From the NCBI RefSeq assembly GCF_001591605.1, contig NZ_BCVF01000009.1:1-64000 (forward strand): 64,000 nucleotides of DNA, written 5' to 3'. Both the position numbers and the translations under genes were made by a program. The notes under the pieces are model-generated. The model worked only from the letters and a program-made list of their open reading frames with translations, was not told the DNA's origin and ran no database searches. The stretch comes from Bacillus badius NBRC 15713. GTDB lineage: Bacteria; Bacillota; Bacilli; Bacillales; Domibacillaceae. Positions 33,668 to 42,892 of the stretch are shown here, piece after piece. Numbering within the stretch: the first letter of the stretch is position 1; each line of letters opens with the position of its first letter.

Positions 33668-33785
33668 GTTAACACTTCCTTATCTTCACTTATCTGTGCG
33701 TACGCTTGAAAAGCTGGAAGGTTTCATTTCGTGTAATTTTTTTCAATTTTTGTTATAATTTATTGATAAACTAATATAGGGGGCG

Positions 33786-34457
33786 GTGTATTTGGCGCGA
33801 GCGATTATTTTTGATATGGACGGCACGCTATTTCAAACCGATAAGATTCTTGAACATTCGTTAGAGGCAACCTTTGGTGAGCTGCGAAGCAAAGGCTTGT
33901 GGACAGGAAAAGCACCCATTGAAACATACCGTGACAAGATGGGAGCCTCTTTGCCGGAGGTTTGGCAAGCTTTATTGCCCCACCATGCAGATAGTGTGAG
34001 GGCTCAAGCGAATGACGTTTTTCATGAACGGTTGATTGAAAGCATTTTAGCAGGGGAGGGGGCTCTTTATCCCCATGTAAAGGAGACATTTGAGCAAATT
34101 TCTCAACAATTTGCCTTGTATATTGCCAGCAATGGACAGACCGAGTATTTAGCGGCTATCGTCCGTTATTACGGCCTAGACCGCTGGATCCAGCGCACGT
34201 ACAGTATACAAGAAATCAACAGCGGAAATAAGTCGGCATTAGTGGGAAAGATCAAACAAAATCACGGAATCACAGAAGGAATGGTAGTAGGCGACCGGTT
34301 ATCTGATATTCAGGCGGCGAAGGACAATGGTTTTATATCCATCGGCTGCCGGTTTGATTTTGCCCAAGAGCAAGAATTGGCGCAGGCCGATCTCATTATT
34401 GAAGACCTTTCTGAATTAGTAAGCTATTTGCGGTCTTGTTCCTCGCTGTCCATATAA
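33786..34457 (+). CDS. HAD superfamily hydrolase
   Basis: A 223-residue phosphatase-type HAD protein. Motif I is Phe-Asp-Met-Asp-Gly-Thr-Leu (about 9-15), motif II Ile-Ala-Ser-Asn-Gly near 117-121, motif III Lys before Ile-Lys-Gln-Asn, and motif IV Val-Val-Gly-Asp-Arg-Leu-Ser-Asp near 165-172. A helical cap lies between motif I and II (subtype I). It dephosphorylates a small phosphoester; the substrate is unknown. GTG 33786 overlaps the ribosome site GGGGGCGG, so TTG 33792, six bases on, may be the true start. It is monocistronic with a strong terminator. Confidence 0.85.
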   Translation: MYLARAIIFDMDGTLFQTDKILEHSLEATFGELRSKGLWTGKAPIETYRDKMGASLPEVWQALLPHHADSVRAQANDVFHERLIESILAGEGALYPHVKETFEQISQQFALYIASNGQTEYLAAIVRYYGLDRWIQRTYSIQEINSGNKSALVGKIKQNHGITEGMVVGDRLSDIQAAKDNGFISIGCRFDFAQEQELAQADLIIEDLSELVSYLRSCSSLSI

Positions 34458-34490
34458 CGAAAAGGAGCGGGCACAGTCCGCTCCTTTTCG
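34458..34490. terminator. Bidirectional terminator between HAD gene and kdpC
   Basis: CGAAAAGGAGCGG (34458-34470) pairs perfectly with CCGCTCCTTTTCG (34478-34490). It directly abuts the kdpC stop. Confidence 0.9.
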
Positions 34491-35135
34491 CTAATTTTGT
34501 TCCTTCATTTTCTTAAGTATGTCAATATTAGCCTTTAAGACATTTACCTTGTCTTCTCCAAACAGACCCAGTGTGCGCGGCTCTGTATTGTTCTTTACAA
34601 TTTTGTTTACCTCTTCAATAGAAAGGCCGCTTGCTTTGGCGACACGATGGATTTGAATGTCGGCGGCTTTTAGGCTGATGTGAGGATCTAGCCCGGAGCC
34701 GGAGGCGGTCAGTAAATCGGCCGGAATGTCTTGACGCTTGACTGTTGGATTGGCGGTTAAAAAGGCCTCGATATCCGCTTCGATTCTTTTTTTCAATTCC
34801 GGATTAGACGGTGCATAGTTAAAGGTTCCGGAGCTGACGCCGCTGTAGCGGACTTCTCCGTTTGCATCCGCGACGGTATCCTGTTGTGTATACATATTAT
34901 AATTGATGGCGGATACACGGCCGGTGAAATAGTAGGGAGCCGTGAAAGCTTGCCCTACTTTCTCCGAGCCAACCGCTTTTTCCTCTACTTTGATCAGGCT
35001 GCCATTTGCCTTGTAAGGAAATAACCCTTGAGCCAAGCCCGTGACTGCAAAAGGGTAAAGCAGACCGCATAAAACAAACATGATACATGATACTCCGAGC
35101 GCCTGTTTGCCGTTTCTGAACCATTCTTTCATCAT
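34491..35135 (-). CDS. kdpC: Potassium-transporting ATPase subunit KdpC
   Basis: A 214-residue KdpC with one N-terminal membrane segment (about 14-36) and an extracytoplasmic domain carrying the family patterns Ser-Glu-Lys-Val-Gly-Gln-Ala-Phe (about 57-64), Tyr-Phe-Thr-Gly-Arg-Val, Thr-Ala-Ser-Gly-Ser-Gly-Leu-Asp-Pro-His-Ile-Ser and the closing Arg-Thr-Leu-Gly-Leu-Phe-Gly. KdpC stabilises the KdpFABC potassium pump and helps potassium binding. It is slightly longer than the usual 190-200. AGGAGG lies 8 bases before ATG 35135. It is the last gene of the leftward kdp operon, 12 bases after kdpB. Confidence 0.97.
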   Translation of the reverse strand: MMKEWFRNGKQALGVSCIMFVLCGLLYPFAVTGLAQGLFPYKANGSLIKVEEKAVGSEKVGQAFTAPYYFTGRVSAINYNMYTQQDTVADANGEVRYSGVSSGTFNYAPSNPELKKRIEADIEAFLTANPTVKRQDIPADLLTASGSGLDPHISLKAADIQIHRVAKASGLSIEEVNKIVKNNTEPRTLGLFGEDKVNVLKANIDILKKMKEQN

Positions 35136-35147
35136 TCACTTTTCCTC

Positions 35148-37217
35148 CTATAAACCAATCATGGGTAAAATGGGACTCAGGATCATATCAATCAGCTTAA
35201 TCCCGATAAAAGGCGTGATCATGCCGCCAAGCCCGTAAATAAGCAAGTTTTTGTTTAACAGCTTAGACGCGCTCATTGGCTCGTAGTTAACCCCTTTTAT
35301 GGCAACTGGGATGAGCAGCGGAATAATCACCGCATTAAAAAGCAAGGCAGCGAGGATCGCGCTCGTTGGCGAAGCGAGATTCATGATATTTAAGACATCC
35401 ATTTCCGGTATAGCAGCCATGAGCATGGCCGGAATAATAGCAAAGTACTTAGCGACATCATTAGAGATGCTAAAGGTGGTTAAAGCCCCGCGTGTCATGA
35501 GCAGCTTCTTTCCTATTTCTACGATCTCTATGATTTTTGTTGGGTTTGAGTCTAAGTCAACCATATTCGCTGCTTCCTTCGCCGCGTTTGTTCCGGAGTT
35601 CATTGCCAGTCCGACATTGGCTTGGGCAAGAGCAGGCGCATCATTTGTGCCATCACCCGTCATGGCCACAATTTTTCCAAGTGCTTGTTCTTCTTTGATG
35701 ACCTGAATCTTGTCTTCTGGCTTGCTCTCTGCAATAAAGCCGTCCACTCCTGCCTCTTTAGCAATGGCCGCTGCTGTCAGCGGGTTATCACCTGTGCACA
35801 TAATTGTTTTGATGCCCATGGCGCGAAGCTGCTCAAACCGCTCTTTTAATCCTGACTTTACTACGTCCTTCAAATAAATAACTCCTAAGATCCGGCTGTT
35901 TTTGGCCACTACTAAAGGAGTGCCTCCAGCCGAGGATACTTGATGGACGAGCTTTTCTAAGTCCTCAGGGAGTGGATAGCCTGCTTTCAGGCTCTCATTT
36001 TTGATCGTATCGTAAGCGCCTTTGCGAACAGTGGTGCCATCCGGCATAGTCAATCCGCTCATCCGTGTCTGAGCGGTAAAAGGAATGTGCTCGCTGGACT
36101 GAATGATCGTTTCTTTATCGGAAGCATCGACGCTTAATTTCTGTGCAAGGGACAGGATCGATTTCCCTTCCGGCGTGTCATCTGTCAAAGAGCTCAGCCA
36201 GGCTGCCCGTATCAGCTCTTTTTGATGAACATGCTGAACAGGGAAAAACTCAGAGGCCATGCGGTTCCCATAGGTGATCGTCCCGGTTTTATCCAAAATA
36301 AGAGTATCGACATCTCCGCAGGCCTCTACTGCTCTGCCAGACATAGCAATCACATTAAATTGTGTGACACGGCCCATTCCTGCAATGCCGATTGCTGACA
36401 ACAAACCGCCGATCGTTGTCGGAATTAAGCAGACCGTCAGTGCAATGAAGGTAGCGATTGGAATATGCACCTTTAAGAAAACGGTCATTGGGTACAGGGT
36501 AACGACGACCAGTACAAAGACAATAGTTAAGCTTACTAGCAAGGTGTTCAGCGCAATTTCGTTCGGTGTTTTTTTGCGGCTGGCGCCTTCAATTAATGAA
36601 ATCATTTTGTCTAAGAATGATTCACCAGGCAAGGACGTGATTTTAATCTTCAGCCAATCGCTTGTTACGGTCGTTCCGCCTGTGACCGAAGAAAAATCAC
36701 CTCCGCGTTCTTTCACGACAGGGGCCGATTCGCCGGTGATGGCCGATTCGTCGACTGTCGCAATGCCGTCCACTACTTCGCCGTCATTCGGAATCACTTC
36801 GCCGGCATAAACAAGAACGATCTCTCCCTTTGTCAGTTCATGAGCTTCCTTCATCACCTCTGATCCGTCAGCGAGCAGAACACGTGCCTGTGTGACCGTT
36901 TTTGTTTTCTTTAGCGTTTGGACTTGCGCTTTTCCCCGCCCTTCCGCAATGGACTCGGCAAAATTAGAAAATAAAATGGTCACAAAGAGGATAGCGGCGA
37001 CAATAGCGTTATAAAGCCGGTCATGCGGCCCGGCTTCAGTCCCCAGTATAGTCGGAGAAACTGTCAGCAGCAGAACGAGCAGAAAGCCGATTTCCACAAC
37101 GAACATGACCGGGTTTTTCATCATATATAAAGGATTGAGTTTTTTGGCAGCCCCGAGGATAGAGCCTTTCATCATGTCCATCGTAATGAAACTTTTTTTC
37201 GGTGTGGTTTCCATCAT
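35148..37217 (-). CDS. kdpB: Potassium-transporting ATPase ATP-binding subunit KdpB
   Basis: A 689-residue P-type ATPase catalytic subunit. The phosphorylated Asp is in Asp-Lys-Thr-Gly-Thr-Ile-Thr (about residue 310), the actuator motif Thr-Gly-Glu-Ser lies near 157-160, and the hinge [11 protein letters not shown] near 520. The third membrane helix pair contains Leu-Ile-Pro-Thr-Thr-Ile-Gly-Gly, typical of KdpB. ATP hydrolysis in KdpB drives potassium taken up through KdpA. It lies between kdpA and kdpC with 12-base gaps, all one transcript. The length is normal. Confidence 0.98.
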   Translation of the reverse strand: MMETTPKKSFITMDMMKGSILGAAKKLNPLYMMKNPVMFVVEIGFLLVLLLTVSPTILGTEAGPHDRLYNAIVAAILFVTILFSNFAESIAEGRGKAQVQTLKKTKTVTQARVLLADGSEVMKEAHELTKGEIVLVYAGEVIPNDGEVVDGIATVDESAITGESAPVVKERGGDFSSVTGGTTVTSDWLKIKITSLPGESFLDKMISLIEGASRKKTPNEIALNTLLVSLTIVFVLVVVTLYPMTVFLKVHIPIATFIALTVCLIPTTIGGLLSAIGIAGMGRVTQFNVIAMSGRAVEACGDVDTLILDKTGTITYGNRMASEFFPVQHVHQKELIRAAWLSSLTDDTPEGKSILSLAQKLSVDASDKETIIQSSEHIPFTAQTRMSGLTMPDGTTVRKGAYDTIKNESLKAGYPLPEDLEKLVHQVSSAGGTPLVVAKNSRILGVIYLKDVVKSGLKERFEQLRAMGIKTIMCTGDNPLTAAAIAKEAGVDGFIAESKPEDKIQVIKEEQALGKIVAMTGDGTNDAPALAQANVGLAMNSGTNAAKEAANMVDLDSNPTKIIEIVEIGKKLLMTRGALTTFSISNDVAKYFAIIPAMLMAAIPEMDVLNIMNLASPTSAILAALLFNAVIIPLLIPVAIKGVNYEPMSASKLLNKNLLIYGLGGMITPFIGIKLIDMILSPILPMIGL

Positions 37218-37229
37218 TGCGTCTCCTTA

Positions 37230-38924
37230 TCATCTATGTATTTGCAAATGCTCGGTAATGGGCCCGAGTGCCAAAGCCGGCAAAAATGTTAGCGCTCCGA
37301 TGAGAAGCACAATGGCTGCGAGCAGGAAGGAAAACATGGCATTATCTGTTTTCAGCGTGCCGGTTGAATCACTGTGCCACATCTTTTTAGCCAGCAGTGA
37401 AGCAACGGCCAGCTGAATAATAATGGGCAAATAGCGTCCAAAGAACATAGCGAGCCCTGTTGTGATATTCCAAAAGTAGGAGTTATCACTTAATCCTTCA
37501 AATCCGGAGCCGTTATTGGCCGAGGCGGAAGCATATTCATACAACACCTGTGATAAGCCGTGGGCGCCCGGATTTGTGATTCCTCCGCTTCCAGCTGCTG
37601 TGGCGACGGCCAGTGCCGAGAATAACAGGATAATCGCCGGATGTATCAAGATGCAGAGAGCAATTAACTTCATTTCTTTTTCTTCAATCTTTTTCCCTAA
37701 AAATTGAGGCGTCCGGCCGATCATCAAACAAGCGATGAAAATAGTTAGCAATACATACATCATCATGTTCATCAACCCGACACCTTTGCCGCCAAATACA
37801 ACATTCAGCATCATATTGAACATGGCCACAAGTCCGCCGACCGGTGTTAAGGTATCGTGCATATTATTGACTGAGCCGGTTGTAAAAGCGGTTGTTACGG
37901 CGGTAAACAGAACAGATTGAGGAATGCCAAAGCGCATTTCCTTTCCTTCCATACTGCCAAGTTCCTGGTTGATTCCCAAGCTGTCAATGATGGGATTGCC
38001 TGCCTGTTCAGCAGCGTAAATGACAGTTAAGCCAATGAGAAACAAAGCCGCCATAGCAGAGAAAATAGCGAGTCCTTGCTTTCCGAACAGTGTGTTCTTT
38101 TTCCTGCGGGCAGCCATTAAGCTGAAGGCGACCACGCAGGCACCCGGAAGCAGCATCATCGATAAGATTTCTATGATGTTGGAAATGGCCGTCGGGTTTT
38201 CAAAAGGAGTCGTCGAATTGGCTCCGTTAAATCCCCCGCCATTTGTTCCCACGTGTTTAATGGATTCAAGTGAAGCAACAGGTCCTAAGGCAATATCCTG
38301 CATTTTTCCTTCTATTGTTTCTACTGTTTGATTGCCGCTTAGCGTTTGCGGCGAGCCTTGCGAAACGAGCAGCAGGGCAACGCCAACAGACAGGGGCATT
38401 AAGACGCGAGTGATGACACGCACAAAGTCTACAAAAAAGTTCCCAATCGTATCTGTCTTCGCCACGAGGCGGCGGCAAAACGCCATGCATGCGGCATAGC
38501 CTGTCGCAGCGGAAGTAAACATCATAAAGGTAATGACGAGCATTTGAGATAAGTAGCTGAGCCCTGATTCGCCGCTGTAGTGCTGCAGGTTTGTATTGGT
38601 CATAAAAGAGATAATCGTGTTGAACGACAAGGTTGCTTCCATATTGCCGATCCCATTCGGATTTAAAAACAAGACAGACTGGATACGCAAGAGAACATAG
38701 CCAACGAAGATCATACATGCATTGGAAAGAATAAGCGCGAGCACATATTGCTTCCCGGTCATATTTTCTTGTTTGATACCGCTGATTTTATAAATGAGGC
38801 GATCCGCTTTATCTAAGACCGGATCAAGAAAGGTCTTTTGATGCATGGTCACCCGAAAGAGATAATGTCCCGCAAGAATAACAAGCGGTAAATAGATTGC
38901 TAGAATAATGGCTATTTGCCACAT
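37230..38924 (-). CDS. kdpA: Potassium-transporting ATPase potassium-binding subunit KdpA
   Basis: A 564-residue channel-like subunit with about ten membrane helices and four pore-loop repeats. Selectivity-type motifs are seen as Thr-Asn-Leu-Gln-His-Tyr-Ser-Gly-Glu (first loop), His-Val-Gly-Thr-Asn-Gly-Gly-Gly-Phe-Asn-Gly-Ala-Asn, Thr-Thr-Gly-Ser-Val-Asn-Asn and Asn-Asn-Gly-Ser-Gly-Phe-Glu-Gly-Leu. KdpA captures potassium with high affinity. Its start ATG 38924 follows TAGGAGGGACGC. kdpF lies 23 bases upstream and kdpB 12 bases downstream. The subunit appears complete. Confidence 0.98.
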   Translation of the reverse strand: MWQIAIILAIYLPLVILAGHYLFRVTMHQKTFLDPVLDKADRLIYKISGIKQENMTGKQYVLALILSNACMIFVGYVLLRIQSVLFLNPNGIGNMEATLSFNTIISFMTNTNLQHYSGESGLSYLSQMLVITFMMFTSAATGYAACMAFCRRLVAKTDTIGNFFVDFVRVITRVLMPLSVGVALLLVSQGSPQTLSGNQTVETIEGKMQDIALGPVASLESIKHVGTNGGGFNGANSTTPFENPTAISNIIEILSMMLLPGACVVAFSLMAARRKKNTLFGKQGLAIFSAMAALFLIGLTVIYAAEQAGNPIIDSLGINQELGSMEGKEMRFGIPQSVLFTAVTTAFTTGSVNNMHDTLTPVGGLVAMFNMMLNVVFGGKGVGLMNMMMYVLLTIFIACLMIGRTPQFLGKKIEEKEMKLIALCILIHPAIILLFSALAVATAAGSGGITNPGAHGLSQVLYEYASASANNGSGFEGLSDNSYFWNITTGLAMFFGRYLPIIIQLAVASLLAKKMWHSDSTGTLKTDNAMFSFLLAAIVLLIGALTFLPALALGPITEHLQIHR

Positions 38925-38947
38925 ACTGCGTCCCTCCTAAACGTGCC

Positions 38948-39028
38948 TTAGTAGTTTTCTGGATGCAAGAGCGCATGCCCTAGATAACCGAATAACAATA
39001 CAATGAAAATGCTTGCCGCGATCCACAT
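38948..39028 (-). CDS. kdpF: KdpF small subunit
   Basis: A 26-residue single-pass peptide (Met-Trp-Ile-Ala-Ala-Ser-Ile-Phe, then Leu-Leu-Phe-Gly-Tyr-Leu-Gly-His-Ala-Leu-Leu, ending Pro-Glu-Asn-Tyr), the size and C-terminal pattern of KdpF. KdpF stabilises the KdpABC complex. AAGGAGG lies 7 bases before ATG 39028. It is the gene directly before kdpA in the operon. It is too short for usual gene finders. Confidence 0.9.
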   Translation of the reverse strand: MWIAASIFIVLLFGYLGHALLHPENY

Positions 39029-39044
39029 AAGAATTCCTCCTTGT

Positions 39045-39131
39045 TTAGTTGTCTAAGCGATTACACCATGCTGCCAGCAAATAAAGACTGGCAAAGCTGA
39101 CAATGAGCAAGCCGATCATATAAATATCCAT
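39045..39131 (-). CDS. 28-residue membrane peptide heading the kdp operon
   Basis: A frame of 28 codons from ATG 39131 behind AAGGAAGGATTCC encodes a single hydrophobic helix (about residues 4-22) followed by Cys-Asn-Arg-Leu-Asp-Asn. It ends 16 bases before the kdpF start and is the first gene of the transcript. Good ribosome site, correct spacing and membrane composition argue that it is translated. It may be an additional accessory peptide of the pump, or a translated leader. It is not a homologue of KdpF at its C-terminus. Confidence 0.7.
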   Translation of the reverse strand: MDIYMIGLLIVSFASLYLLAAWCNRLDN

Positions 39132-39213
39132 CAACGGAATCCTTCCTTTCTTTCATTGGATGCTCCTATCATACGCGGATTGAAATTAAAGCAGTGTTAG
39201 AAAACGGCCGTTT

Positions 39214-39259
39214 GCATTAAGAAACGATAAAGACCAAAATCTTTACGCTTTCTTAATGC
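39214..39259. promoter_or_regulatory. 20-base inverted repeat between kdp operon and kdpDE, probable KdpE site
   Basis: Arms 39214-39233 and 39240-39259 (each containing GCATTAAGAAA and TAAAGA) match at 18 of 20 positions around CCAAAA. The dyad lies in the divergent promoter region, 80 bases upstream of the kdp start and just before the kdpD -10 box TATAAT at 39270-39275. Confidence 0.7.
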
Positions 39260-39294
39260 AGGATGGAGATATAATAGAAAAGAGGTGAGAAATT

Positions 39295-41991
39295 ATGGAA
39301 GATCAGCGCCCCAGTCCGGAAGTGTTTTTAGCAAAGATGGAAGCAGAGCAAGAGGCAGCGGCCGGCAAGTTAAAGATATTCCTCGGTTATGCAGCCGGCG
39401 TAGGGAAGACGTATGCGATGCTAGATGCTGCCCATCAAGCCAAGCAATTGGGCAAGGATGTAGTCGTCGGCTATATAGAACGGCACCCGCGCCCGGAAAC
39501 GCTAGCGCTGCTTGAAGGGTTGGAACAAATACCTGCCAAGAGCATTGAGTACAAAGGAAAGATTTTTCAAGAACTGGATATTGACAAGGTCATCGAGCGG
39601 CAGCCTGAGATCGTTTTGATTGATGAATTGGCCCATACGAATGTGCCGGTTATGCGGCATTTAAAGCGCTTTGGCGATGTCGAGGAGTTGCTGGCAAAAG
39701 GGATGGATGTGTACACGACTGTTAATATTCAGCATATTGAAAGCCTCCATGATGTAGTGGAGGACATTACCGGAATAAAAGTGCGGGAGCGGATTCCCGA
39801 CTATGTGATTGATCAGGCGTCACAAATAAAGCTGGTGGATATTGAACCGGATGAGTTAATCCAGCGATTAAAAGAGGGCAAGGTGTACCCGCCAAAGCAA
39901 GCTGAAAAAGCGATAGACTCGTTTTTCCGCAAACAGAACCTGGTGGCTCTGCGGGAAATTGCCTTGCGCCGGACCGCAGATACCGTATATTACAAAACCG
40001 CAAAGGAATCGTTCAAGCAGAACGTGCAAATAGAAGAGCATCTATTAGTCGGTTTGAGCAGTTCCCCGACGAATGCCAAAGTGATTCGGACAGCAGCCAG
40101 GATTGCTCAAGCTTTGCATGGGAAATTTACAGCTTTGTACGTGCAAAGAGCAGAAAAAGGAGAGGCAAGCCCAGCGGACGTTGAACGGCTGCAGCAGCAC
40201 ATGAAATTAAGCGAACAGTTAGGCGGGCATGTCGTGATTGTGCAGGAGGAGGATGTCGCGGCTGCACTTGCCAGCTATGCGCACATTAGCGGTGTCACGA
40301 AGCTCGTCATCGGCAGAACGGCTATAAAAAGGAAATGGTGGCAGCCAAGCTCTAAAATAAGCCAGCGCTTGAATGAATATGCGCCGAGCCTGGCGATACA
40401 TATCGTTCCTGATCAAGAAAATGAGCCGATTTATTTGCCGGAGATGAAGGCTCATCTTTACTTTGAATGGATGGATGGACTAAAGATGCTTGCCGTATTC
40501 AGCTTGGCTTCGCTAATGGGACTGTTTTTCTTTCAGATGGGCTACAGCGAAGCCAATATTATCACGATCTACATTCTCGGTGTGCTTATCCTGGCGATTT
40601 GGTCATCCGGCTGGATGATGAGCATTATTAGTTCAGCTGCAGCGGTGCTGTTGTTTAATTTTCTATTTACGGAGCCGCGCCTCTCATTCGAGGCTTACCA
40701 CCGGGATTATCCCATCACTTTTTTTATTATGTTTCTATCAGGCATCATTACAAGCAGCTTAACAAAAAGAATAAAAGAGCAGGCCGCTGCGGCCATTCGC
40801 AAATCTTACCGGACGGAAGTGCTGCTGGAGACCAATCGCAAGCTGCACCATGCTAAATCAATAGATGAGATCATTACCCAAGGTGTCTCTCAAATTGTTA
40901 AACTAGTGGAGAAGCCCGTGAATTTTTTTGAAATCGATCACCGGCTGATCGCCAAGTCTCTCTTTTTTCGGACAGATACTTTATCAAACAGCGAAAATAG
41001 AGCAATCGAAGGGCTCTTTGGCAATGCCAATGAATTAGGGGTAGTCAATTGGGTGGCTAACAACAAGCGGATAGCTGGTGTATCAACGGACATCTTTCCC
41101 GAAGCCGGTGCCTACTATTTGCCGGTCATCTCCGGCGGGGAAGTAAAGGGAGTGATTGGCATTGCCCTTTCTAAACATGATCCGTTGCCTGCCTTTGAGC
41201 GGCATGTGCTTCATGCGGTCATTAACGATTTTTCATTGGCTTTTGACAAGTGGTATTTGCAAAAGCTGCATGCTCAAGTAGTCAGAGAGGCGGAACTGCA
41301 ACAGATGAGGGCCAACTTGCTGCGGGCGATCTCTCATGATTTGCGTACGCCCCTGACGAGCATTTCCGGCAATGCCGATATCTTGCTGACCAATACGGAA
41401 CAAATTCCAGAAGGGGATAAAATACGGCTCTATCAAGATATTTACAGCAATTCTAAATGGCTTGTGCAAATGGTGGAAAATTTGCTGGCCGTATCAAAGC
41501 TGGATGACGGGCAATTGGCGATTGAGCTGCAGCCGGAGCTAGTCGAGGATATTGTCCAGGAAGCCCTTTTGCATGTTGTCCGCTTAAATAACACCCATAA
41601 CATTTCTTATCAGGCGGAGCCGGAATTATTGCTGGCACTGATGGATGCGCGGCTGATTATTCAGGTGCTGATCAATATTATTGATAATGCGCTTACCTAC
41701 ACGCCAGCCGGCAGCGATATTTCTATTGTCGCAAAGGAGGCCGGAGATGCGGTGCTTTTTAGCATTAGCGATAACGGGCCGGGAATTGAAGACAGCTTGA
41801 AGGCAAAGCTGTTTGAGCCTTTCACAACAGGAAAAGCTCAGCGGAGCGACAGCCGGAGAGGATTAGGCCTGGGCTTAGCGCTGTGCCAAACGATTTTGCA
41901 TTTACATGGAAGCGAACTGACGGTGTCTGATAATAAGCCGCAGGGAACCACCTTTAGTTTTTCGCTCAAAAAAGGGATGGTAGCGATTTAA
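39295..41991 (+). CDS. kdpD: Sensor histidine kinase KdpD
   Basis: An 898-residue sensor kinase with the full KdpD layout. An N-terminal KdpD domain (about 20-230) carries Walker A Gly-Tyr-Ala-Ala-Gly-Val-Gly-Lys-Thr and Walker B Ile-Asp-Glu-Leu-Ala-His-Thr-Asn. Next come a universal-stress-type domain (about 245-370), four membrane helices (about 395-500), a GAF-like region, then HisKA with Ser-His-Asp-Leu-Arg-Thr-Pro-Leu-Thr (His near 683) and HATPase with Asp-Asn-Gly-Pro-Gly-Ile and Gly-Leu-Gly-Leu-Gly-Leu-Ala. It senses potassium or turgor shortage and phosphorylates KdpE. The ATG follows AGAGGTGAG. It overlaps kdpE by 1 base and diverges from kdpFABC across the inverted repeat. Confidence 0.98.
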   Translation: MEDQRPSPEVFLAKMEAEQEAAAGKLKIFLGYAAGVGKTYAMLDAAHQAKQLGKDVVVGYIERHPRPETLALLEGLEQIPAKSIEYKGKIFQELDIDKVIERQPEIVLIDELAHTNVPVMRHLKRFGDVEELLAKGMDVYTTVNIQHIESLHDVVEDITGIKVRERIPDYVIDQASQIKLVDIEPDELIQRLKEGKVYPPKQAEKAIDSFFRKQNLVALREIALRRTADTVYYKTAKESFKQNVQIEEHLLVGLSSSPTNAKVIRTAARIAQALHGKFTALYVQRAEKGEASPADVERLQQHMKLSEQLGGHVVIVQEEDVAAALASYAHISGVTKLVIGRTAIKRKWWQPSSKISQRLNEYAPSLAIHIVPDQENEPIYLPEMKAHLYFEWMDGLKMLAVFSLASLMGLFFFQMGYSEANIITIYILGVLILAIWSSGWMMSIISSAAAVLLFNFLFTEPRLSFEAYHRDYPITFFIMFLSGIITSSLTKRIKEQAAAAIRKSYRTEVLLETNRKLHHAKSIDEIITQGVSQIVKLVEKPVNFFEIDHRLIAKSLFFRTDTLSNSENRAIEGLFGNANELGVVNWVANNKRIAGVSTDIFPEAGAYYLPVISGGEVKGVIGIALSKHDPLPAFERHVLHAVINDFSLAFDKWYLQKLHAQVVREAELQQMRANLLRAISHDLRTPLTSISGNADILLTNTEQIPEGDKIRLYQDIYSNSKWLVQMVENLLAVSKLDDGQLAIELQPELVEDIVQEALLHVVRLNNTHNISYQAEPELLLALMDARLIIQVLINIIDNALTYTPAGSDISIVAKEAGDAVLFSISDNGPGIEDSLKAKLFEPFTTGKAQRSDSRRGLGLGLALCQTILHLHGSELTVSDNKPQGTTFSFSLKKGMVAI

Positions 41992-42695
41992 TGAACAAGC
42001 GCATTCTTGTAGTAGAAGATGATGTAGCCATTGGCAACTTAATTAAAATGACATTAACAACGCAGCAATATGAATTCGATATCGCTGAAGATGGCACGGC
42101 AGCTTTGAGAAAGTGTTTATCGATGAAGCCGGATGTCATTATCCTGGATTTGGGGCTGCCCGATATGGACGGAGTGGATTTTATAGAGAAAGTCCGCAGC
42201 TGGGCGCAGACTCCCATTATCGTTGTCAGCGCGCGCGGGGAAGAACGCGATAAAATCCAGGCACTTGATGCCGGTGCGGATGATTATGTGACAAAGCCTT
42301 TTAGTGTGGATGAGCTGCTTGCCCGGATTCGTGTGGCGTTAAGACGAAGCGCAAACGATCCTCGCCCGGACCAGGAGCAGCCGGTGTTTGTCAACGGCGG
42401 CTTAGAAATTCATTATTTGGCCAATACAGTCTTTGTCAACGGCAAGGAAGTACATGTCACGCCGATCGAGTATAAGCTGTTAGTCGTGTTATCCAAGCAT
42501 GTCGGCAAGGTGCTCACCCATAACTTTCTCTTAAAGGAAGTATGGCAAAACGCTCTTCCGTCAGACGTCCCAAGCTTGCGCGTGTTTATGGCCACACTCC
42601 GCAAGAAAATTGAAGACAATCCTTCCGAGCCAACATACATTCAAACGCACGTACGTGTCGGCTACCGGATGCTGCGGCAGGAGAGCGGGGAGTAA
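41991..42695 (+). CDS. kdpE: Response regulator KdpE
   Basis: A 234-residue OmpR/PhoB-type regulator. The receiver domain (about 1-120) has the acidic Glu-Asp-Asp (9-11), the phospho-Asp in Val-Ile-Ile-Leu-Asp-Leu-Gly-Leu-Pro (about residue 53) and the conserved Lys in Val-Thr-Lys-Pro-Phe near 103. The C-terminal winged helix (about 130-230) ends with Tyr-Ile-Gln-Thr-His-Val-Arg-Val-Gly-Tyr-Arg-Met. Phosphorylated KdpE activates the kdp operon, here most likely through the 20-base dyad. Its start is coupled to the kdpD end through the overlapping A of TTTAATG. A strong terminator follows. Confidence 0.97.
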   Translation: MNKRILVVEDDVAIGNLIKMTLTTQQYEFDIAEDGTAALRKCLSMKPDVIILDLGLPDMDGVDFIEKVRSWAQTPIIVVSARGEERDKIQALDAGADDYVTKPFSVDELLARIRVALRRSANDPRPDQEQPVFVNGGLEIHYLANTVFVNGKEVHVTPIEYKLLVVLSKHVGKVLTHNFLLKEVWQNALPSDVPSLRVFMATLRKKIEDNPSEPTYIQTHVRVGYRMLRQESGE

Positions 42696-42702
42696 AGGGG
42701 AG

Positions 42703-42741
42703 GTCCCTCTAGCCAAGAAGGCAGGCTAGAGGGACGTTTTT
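42703..42741 (+). terminator. Terminator after kdpE
   Basis: GTCCCTCTAGCC (42703-42714) pairs perfectly with GGCTAGAGGGAC (42724-42735) and is followed by GTTTTTG. Confidence 0.9.
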
Positions 42742-42892
42742 GTAGAAAGAAGACGAATTTATATGGTTTGTATCACTATTTTTAATATGGTGCTTGAAAA
42801 CTGAACCCAATTAATTTATCATCCTCTTTTTATTTTTTTAGAAAAGTACACTTTTGCACATGCTTGTCAAATCTACGGAATATCAACCCCAC

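Noticed and set aside
35299-38331. Long plus-strand frames opposite kdpA and kdpB
   Set aside because: They are antisense shadows of conserved membrane protein genes; no ribosome sites or recognisable domains.
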